From the NCBI GenBank assembly GCA_013288645.1, contig JABDBL010000014.1, positions 1 through 59,362 of the forward strand: DNA of 59,362 bases, read 5' to 3'. A program made the translations under genes and the position numbers. The notes below the pieces were generated by a model that did no database searches, was not told where the DNA came from, and saw only the letters and a program-made list of their open reading frames with translations. This document shows positions 48,201-57,200 of this stretch, piece after piece (the stretch's first letter is position 1; every line of letters begins with the position of its first letter). This stretch comes from Candidatus Melainabacteria bacterium (GTDB lineage: Bacteria > Cyanobacteriota > Vampirovibrionia > Obscuribacterales > Obscuribacteraceae).

Positions 48201-51200
48201 AGAGGTTATGGACCGAATAGAGGTACGGATTGAACAGATTTATCGCCAATGGGAAAATGAGATCGAAGAAGCAGAAGCAAGTAGAATCACGGTAGGTGAG
48301 CAGCAAGGCGCTGAAATTTTAAGGGCAATCGTTGAACGTATGAGAAATGCTGGTGACGAGCCTAGGATTTTTGCTTTGCAAAGAGAATATAGAATTTTAG
48401 AAATTGCTTTAGCAGCAGAAAGAGGACAAATGCCACAAAGCATGCGATACGTCTTTGTGCCAAGTCCTGAGACCGGGCATTTAACTAAAGCATGGCTAGA
48501 TACTTCTTATCGAGTTAACGATCCGACCAAATTGACAGACGGTATACCAGTTAAGGTCATTGGGCCAGTGAATAGCGAGAATGTTTTTACTGTTTTAGAT
48601 ACAGCAGGAAAATTGCCTCCTCAGATGCCTACCTTCATTTTTGATGCAAACAGTAATCCGGATAATCCAGGTGAACAAGCGCATTATTATCCATCTGTTT
48701 CTGCTCCGTTTGTGAGATTTTATCGAAGTGCAGAGATTCAACCAACAGAAGTTATGGCACGTCGTTCCCGTCACGAGGTTGGACATGTAATTCATCATCA
48801 ATATTTTACCCAACTGCCAGATACTATTAAGGGGGCTGTTTACGATGCTTATTTTAATTGGTTGGGTAAGAGGCAAACACTTAAAAATATCGGTGTGGCA
48901 AGTATGAGTAGTATTGATCTGGATCTGGCTGTAGCAGATCCTGGATTTGCGTTCTCTGGTAAGGGCAAGATAGAATTATATGAATATAGCTTATCTGAAA
49001 TGTTTGCAGAAATGCGAGCTTTGTACGAATACTCAAAAACAAGTGCTGGCAGAAAAATGAGTTATGCTGGACTGCTTCATGCTTTTACGGGTGATGATGA
49101 TCCGGGTAGAGAAAAAGCCATGAGTAATGCTGGCTCATTATATGAATTTCTAAAAGATCAGGTGTTCGAACCATATGATAGAGGTGAAGGATTTAGACCA
49201 CCAACCGATAGAACCCGTTCGGATAGAAGTAGTTCAACAGAACAAATAAGACCAGTAATGATGAAATCATTAGATAATGATGCTAATACTGATAAGGAAT
49301 CAACTGTTGCGCATGTGGTACACGAACAACGGCAGGCGTTAGAGAACAAAGCTAATAGTAGCAATAGTGCTGAAAATGCTTCCGAACGGACACCAATAGC
49401 AGTTCCGCAAGAAAATCAGACAGTTGAAAATAATCAGAAAAGGAAAGTTCTGCAAGATGCACTTGGAATAATAAAGCAGCATTCACTTTACCGAGCCAGC
49501 GTTGACCTGGATGGTTTGATTGACGAGGTCTTGGCGCAGGGCGAAGACCCGCACACGGCATTGCCCAAAATATTTAAACAGTTGGGAGATAAGCACAGTT
49601 TTGTACATGTGCCAATTGAATCAACCGAGGCTAGGAGAGATGACAGCCAGCCCACCGGATATTTACTGGAACAGGAAGGTCAGCCAGTGGCAGTGGTGAC
49701 AATACCTGGTTTTGTTGGTGCGGACGAAACTAGTGTGCAACAGTTTAGCTTGGCCATTCAGCGTTGTCTTAGTGACTTAGCCTCGCTTAATCCTTCTGGG
49801 TGGATTATTGATCTGCGAGAAAATGGGGGAGGTAATATGTGGCCGATGCTCGCTGGCTTAAGTCCATTCTTTGGCGATGGAGACATTGGATATTTTGATT
49901 CGAGAGAAAGCCGAGAAGCTTGGTTCTGTCGTGAAGGAAATATTGGATTTCGTGATAAAGATGGTCAAGAATTTGTACAGGAAAATCTCGAAAGACCTGA
50001 TAGTAATTTAATGGAGAGATGCAATGCTGCACGGGTAGTGGTGCTGTTAGGCCCCAATACGGCCAGTTCGGCTGAGGGAGTCGCTATCGCTTTTCAAAAC
50101 AGACCAAATACAACTTCTATTGGGCAAACAACTGCCGGGCTAGCTACCTCTAATCGATCGTTTTTGCTTAGTGACGGTAGTGTTTTGGAACTGACTGTTG
50201 CTATGTTTGCTGATCGAAATGGTAATACATATGAATCTGGAGTTACTCCAGACCAAAGGGTCGAAGAGAGGTCTGAAAATCCAGGTCAAATCTTCAGCAT
50301 AGCGACGCAATGGTTCAATTCGGTTACGAGTGTCGAAGGACTTGGGCGAGAAAATGCAATAGAAACTGAACGCCCTGCTGACACCGATATGGTTGATAGC
50401 CTATCCACACCAAAATCAGAGAAAATGTGGGACTCTCTAAAAAGTTATAAAGAAGCTCTAAATGGTAGAAGTACTAAAATTGTGAATGTTTATGCCTATT
50501 CAAGTCACTTGCAACGCCTTGAAGCTAATCCTCATAAAGATGCCGTACTTGATTCAATACCAGAGGGATCGGAAGTAATTGGTTGTGGCTTTTTTAGGCT
50601 TATTTTACGTGCCCCTAGTGGAGAAGTTTATTCAATACAAACTGTAAGAGGAGAACCGCGTCATCCCGACTGTCCCCTTCTGCTTCAGCCGACTAAGACA
50701 ACCCAATATGGCTCTATTTTGGTCGAGGAATTGCCTTATGCTGATACCAGCAATATTACAGATGCAGACTTAGACGCCATGGCTAAAGCTTTGGAAAGAA
50801 TTAAATGGAGGCTTATTGACCCAGACAAACAGAATTTGGGCAGACTGCTCGATGGCACTTTGGTTGTTATAGATCCGGGCGCAATCGCCAGAATCAGTTC
50901 TGACGATGCTACCCTCAGCCCCCCGACCTCTGGTGGTGCTGATGGTGGCAATGCTGGTTTTAAGCCTAATGAAGGTTCTCATGAATTAGAGGCAATTCTT
51001 TTGCCAATTCCAGAGGGACACACTCGTTTCTATTCGGGAATACCGGCTGGAATTGACGGCGGGTATAATTGTATTCCGCTGAGCAATGAAGAAAACACTG
51101 AGTGTGACCAACTTAGAGAGCGTTTAGAAAAAGGTGAAGATTTGTCGCCCGAATTGAGAGGTCGATATCACGAATTAAGTAGCCGATACAAGAAAGAATT

Positions 51201-54200
51201 TGATGAGTTTGAAATGAGCAGGAACTTAGCAGAAGAGCAAAGGCGAATTGGGCAAAATGGTAAGGTATTTTATGTCGATATTCCTGATACTGAGCTAGCG
51301 TCGTTGTCCAGCGATGGTACTACAGTGGACGAGGAGTGGATTTTTGTGCCTTGGAGAATCGCTCATGAGGCAAAGGAATTTCCTAACAATTTATTGGATC
51401 CTGAATTAGTCAATACTTTTTGGACGCCAGGGAAATCTTCAGAAACTTTGGAAGACAGTAATTCATTTAAATTTGACAATGAGACAAAGGAAGAGTCTTT
51501 AGCTCACTACAATCTTAGTGAGCATGCCTATTTGAGATACACTATTAGAAACGACTATGGCCAGCTATCAGGAATAAGTGTTTTGGAACTGGGACCTCAT
51601 AGTTCTAATACTATTCCCGAGAATTTGCATGAAAGCGCAATTTACACTGCTGTTGATTATTCTCGTTCTTCTCTTGAGGCACAAAGAAAATATTCTGCGC
51701 ATGGTTCCGAAAGTGACAATATATTGCGTGTCCAAGGTGATACTTTCCTCCTTCCTATTCGCAGCTCCAGTCAAGATCTTGTTGTAGCTACATATCATGA
51801 TCCATTTTATTTTGGACAATTGACGCCCAAGTATGCAAAACAAGCGATCGACCAGGTATTGAGAGTTCTTAAAGTGGGGGGAGATTTTATTCTTGTCCCT
51901 TGGGTCTATCAAGCACATCCAAAGGAAATTAATGAATATCTAGTGAGCAAATTCGATTTAATTGAGGAAAAGCCAGATTATCCTGGTTCAACAAGTATTT
52001 TACTGGTTCTTCGGAAAAAAGACGGTACTGATGGAGATGGATCTGAGAGCGAACCGCCTCCACCACCACCAACCACTGAAGGCAGAGACGCTAATTTCAA
52101 ACCAGTCAGTCGAGATACGCCATCAAAATACCAGTCCGGACTTTCAATCTTTGCACCTGATGCAACTATAAATTTATTAGCAATCGGCAAGGCTGCGGGT
52201 GATAAAGCAGCCAGAGAGGCTGCGACGATAACGAAAGACATTGCAATTGTAAAACTGGAACAACAAGGATTTGCATCATTTTTGAACTCGTCAGCCGATC
52301 GCTCTATTAACATGCGAATGGGCTCGCTGATACCTGATGTTTTTAATAACGAGCGATACATAATCGAGGAAGATGGCATCAGGAGAATTGACAGTCAGGT
52401 AATATTGGCATTGGCCCAGAAATTGGTAAGAGGGGAAACTGATCCAAGAATAGTAGAGAGCATTTATCTTATCCTGACAGAATCCTTGCAAGAGGCAATG
52501 GCTAATGTTTATGGCAAATATCTTAGTCAGGATCCTAAAAATCTTGCTGTACCGACAGGACTAACGCAGGAAGAAGCGATGCGTATTTCATTGAATCAAA
52601 ATGAATGGAGGGAAGCGCGACAGTCTCTAGTACAAGCTAAAGCAGCGAGCTCACCGGTCGTTGCACCGAGTGCTTCAGTGCAAGCTCAATTGGAACATGA
52701 GGACAAAATTGATCTAAGAGAAGAGAATGTTGAAAAAGGCTTTACAGACGAAAGAGAAAAGTTAAAGAAAGAAATTGGTGAATTAAGAAGTAGACGAATT
52801 GATCTGCAAAGAGCAAAAGCGTCTGGTGAAGCGACGTTGGCTGAAAGTCAATCTAGCAGAGTTAAGCCTGAAGCTGAAATAGAAAAGGTTAGGCAAGCAA
52901 TACAAGAGAAGCTCCGAGCACAAATGAACTTAATCAGTAGCAGAATCACTTCTCTATATGAACCCTGGCGCGAAAGAATACAAAAGCTTGAAGAACGTAG
53001 ACGAAATCTAGAAGAAGGAATTGACTTTTATTTTCCCAGTGCCAAAATTAAGGAACAACAATTTGCGCTTGGCTATGCTGTAGACATTTCTTCCATGGGT
53101 ACTTATCAAACTAACAATATCAAACCCCTGGGTGCAGAATTGCAACAAGTATTAGCCGACTTGCGAGCAATTGGTGAAGAAATGAGATTAGCGGGGATTG
53201 AAGCAAGAATTTTCCATTTACAAAAAGAACATAATAGTCTAAGGATTGCATATTCAGCTGAGCAGGATAAGATTGCCCCAACTAATAAAGGTCGGGCAGG
53301 AGGTATCGATCTTGATCTTCTCGGTAATTATCTTTCATCTAAAGTGAAACCTGACCACGAGCCCTTCCACTTTGCTGATCCATCTCATCCAGCTAATGAT
53401 ATGGCGGTCTTTGTAGAAGAGTTCGATCGCGACGCGCATGATGGTGTGGTTGTTTATCCTGGCCCTTTGTTCGATGGTATTGCATATGACACCGTCGTCA
53501 ATTCTCTTGAATCATTATCAGATACGCCTAGAGGAGTTGATGCTCATGTTATAAATCGGGCAGAAACAAGTTCTGGTGGCCAATGTGGCGAGTCTATACT
53601 TATGAATTTATATCCTGGTATGCCTAAGAAAGCAGTAGAAATGACTGGCTGGCATGAGGGTGGACATGCGGTTCAAACGGGGTATTTTAATAATCTGCCT
53701 CAAGCGCGTCAAAAACTAGTCATCGAAGCATACGAAGCGTGGCTCAGAAAACAGTCAGACTCCCAATTAGCTCAAGAGCTCGAACAAGTTTATAAACAAT
53801 ATGAAAATAAGCTTTTGGCTCGTGAGTATATTGACCATTCTGAAAATCCATCAGCCTACTTTCTCTGCTTTACAGAAGTGTTTGCGGAACTAAGAGGTCT
53901 TTATAAATTCTCTTTGACCGGAGAGGCAGCCGGATTAAGTTACAAAGAATTACTTAGCGCTCGTACCGCTCCTCGTTCAGAGAGCAGAGCAGAAATTTTA
54001 GAAGATGCTGAACAGCTTTATGAAACATTGAAGCGCGAAGTGTTTGAGCCATATCAAAAAGGTGACAGGGTTAGCGCACCACCTCAAATAGATTCTTCAA
54101 CAACTAGCGGACCTGAAGGCGGGATAAGATATGACATAGCCAACCCGTCAGAACAACAAGGTGAAAGCAAAGTAGCCAATGCATCTGAGTTAGCCACTGC

Positions 54201-57200
54201 TCAAGAGCAAGATTCGAGAGTTGTCGGTGAAAGAAAAAATGAGCCGACCAATCAATCTGAATCTAAAACAAATGATGACGATGAACGCATTGGTGGAGAT
54301 GAGAAAACTGACCGCGTTAAAATGTCGGCTAAAAAGCGATATGGAGACGAGCAGAAACCTTTACGGCGAAGTCGGGAAAGGGATGCAAATGATACTAGTG
54401 GCCGTCCGGCTCGCTATGAAGCGCCGACCAAATTAGATTGGAGTGAAGGAACTAGCCCTGAATATATTGCTCAAGAACTAGTAGCTTTTGTAAACGCTCT
54501 GTGTATTGGACAATTAGCTGCTAAAGTGGAGCGTCGTGATACATTGGCTGCTAAACTGGATGATGACGCATCCGATTTCCGTGAGCAGTTAGAGGAGAAG
54601 CTTCATAGTGGGGACAATCGCTATGTAACAATTAGCCGCGCCGATCTGCGTAATCCCGAGGTAATGCGAACAAAGTTAGCTGGCAGAGACGATTTAATGC
54701 AAGATTATGCAAGATATCGTCAGCGGACAACTGAATCGGATATAATGGCTGAATATGAATCACTCGAACAAAATATTGATAGATACGCTGAAGGAATTGA
54801 ACATTTATTGAATGAAGCTATCTGTAAAAATGAGAATGAATATCCAGCTCAAACAGTAGACTTTGACGCTAACTTGCCTAAGAAAACTCACGGCGCATCC
54901 TACGTGGATGATGTAAAGCTTGTTTTAAATCCTAGTATGTTTCAATTCGGAAAAACAGATGTTGTCGTAAAAGCAATAACTCATGAAAATAAGCATCATC
55001 AGCGTAAATCTCTTATTTTAGCTCATTTGATCGAAGAAAATATTAAAGAAGACCTTGATAGCAGGGCGATCTACGCAGTTATAAAAGACTATGCCAAGGC
55101 CTTTGCTATCGACAGTAAGTCTGATAAGCCGTTGAAAGATTGGATTCAAAAAATATACGAAATCCGTCGGGATAAGCCACTAAATGAGCAAGAGAAAGAA
55201 ACGGCAACGCGATTTTTTGAGGTCTACCGCAAGTGGAAAAAAGTGCAACCACGAATTGAATCTAACCAGTTTGCTTTGAGGGAATTACAAGATATTTTGA
55301 ATAAACTCGAAGATAATTCTGGAGCATCTTCCGAACTTTTAGACTCTATATACACAGATTCACAAAGAGAAGGAAAGGAAATTATAAAGAAACTTTTTGG
55401 CAGAACAAAGATTCCAAAATCAATACAACACCTCTTGGATTCCAGGGTGCAGGCATATAGAGATGAAACAGTAAAAGAATGGGAAACACAGCATAGCGAT
55501 ACTGCTCGTCAATTGCTATTAGATATAGTCGATAAATCTCTGAAACGTTTACGGATAAAAGTGAGCGAAGAGCATAAAATTTACGAAAGTTATTTGCACG
55601 AAGTGGATGCTAGGGAAGCTGGTGAACGTGCTGCTAAAGTCGCGCAAAGGTTTGTTGTAGAGAACGAAGCACTGAGACTTATATTAAAGCTAAAAGCTTC
55701 GCCTGAAAGAAAAATACAAAGCGAAACTATTACTCGAATAGCTGCTCTTATAGCTAACCATAAAGTCAACTATGTTTTAGATGAACTCAATATTGCTAAC
55801 GATCCAACTGAAAGACGACGCTATAGGAGTTTCAAGAATAGAATTCTCGAAGAAAGAGCTGCGAAAATTATGGCCAAGAACACCGTTGTGAAAATGGCAC
55901 AGGTACAGCGCACGGGCAGACAGAACACAGATGAGCCAGCACCTTTAAAGCGAGCCAAAAACGAAAGAGCAGAAAGCCAGACGGTCAAAATGCCAAACGC
56001 AGATGAGTTACGCACAGCAAAAAAATCTGTTCGTCGCATAGTCTCTACTCCAGAGCTTACGAAGACTGAAGCAGTTGGCTCCAAAGTAAGGACTAAAGCA
56101 AGAACGGGATTGCCTTTGCAGTCGGGAGCTAGAGAGAGAAAATCGAGGTCTTCTGAACACCACTCATCTAGAAAACAGTCTCCTGAGAAAGTCAGTATGG
56201 ATCATCCCATGCGTGTAGAACGTGGACGCAATAATCGGCTTGTCCAGGCAGATCGGGCTATGCCGGCAAGTGCAATTGATTTAGCTCGGTCGGCAGACGC
56301 AAGTGCTGATTATAGCAATGTTGTTGATGTGTCTGAACAAAATTTAGATACATATTTGGACAGTCTCAATGATATGGACAAGGCAGCAGAATATTGGATC
56401 GCGCAGTTGAGAGCAATAGCAATTAATGTAAATATTCAAAGGCGAAGATTTAATGCCTTGAATGAAAAATCGCAATCTGATCAAGCAGATAATGCCAAAG
56501 AGTTCAGAGTTAGCAATGAAATAGTTGATCAACAAATGGCATTTATTGAAAGTTTAAGCAGGATTATAGTTAAGCAAGGAGATTTCCACATTCTCGATAA
56601 TCTTCATAGTTGGACTGGTCGAGCTGCCGGTGACGACAAAAGCTCCAGCGATTTTGATAAAGCAGCACAATACGATTTAAGACAGAAAATTCTATTAGCC
56701 TTAATTTGCAAAGAAAGTTATACAAACGCTGAATTGAGCAATAAGGCAATCGAATTGCTATGGTCTGGCAATCTAGCACGGATTACACGCATAGCTACTA
56801 GAGTGGCGGAGAGTATAAAGGGAGATGATAGTCGAGATGCCACAAGCTTTTTGCGCCAAGAATTGATTGAAGATGCCATTCAAGAGGGCGTTAAAAAACT
56901 GCTAGAGAACAGAATTCAGAGTAACTTTGACTTGAGGCTGAGTTTGACGAATGGTAGTTCTTTTGATGGTTACACAGGTGCAGCAATTAGAAACCTGATA
57001 TTTGATAAACTACGAAGAATCAAAGCTCAACATTCCCACGAAGTAACAGGAACGAGACTTTTTGATCCAAATGTTAACGACTTAAATGAACTTGTAGTAT
57101 CTAATGATCCGATGAGCGAGGTGGAAATGGAGGAAGAAGCAATAGCAAAAGCTGAGCAAATTGAGCAGATGCTTATAGTTATGCAAATGCTTCCTGAGAG

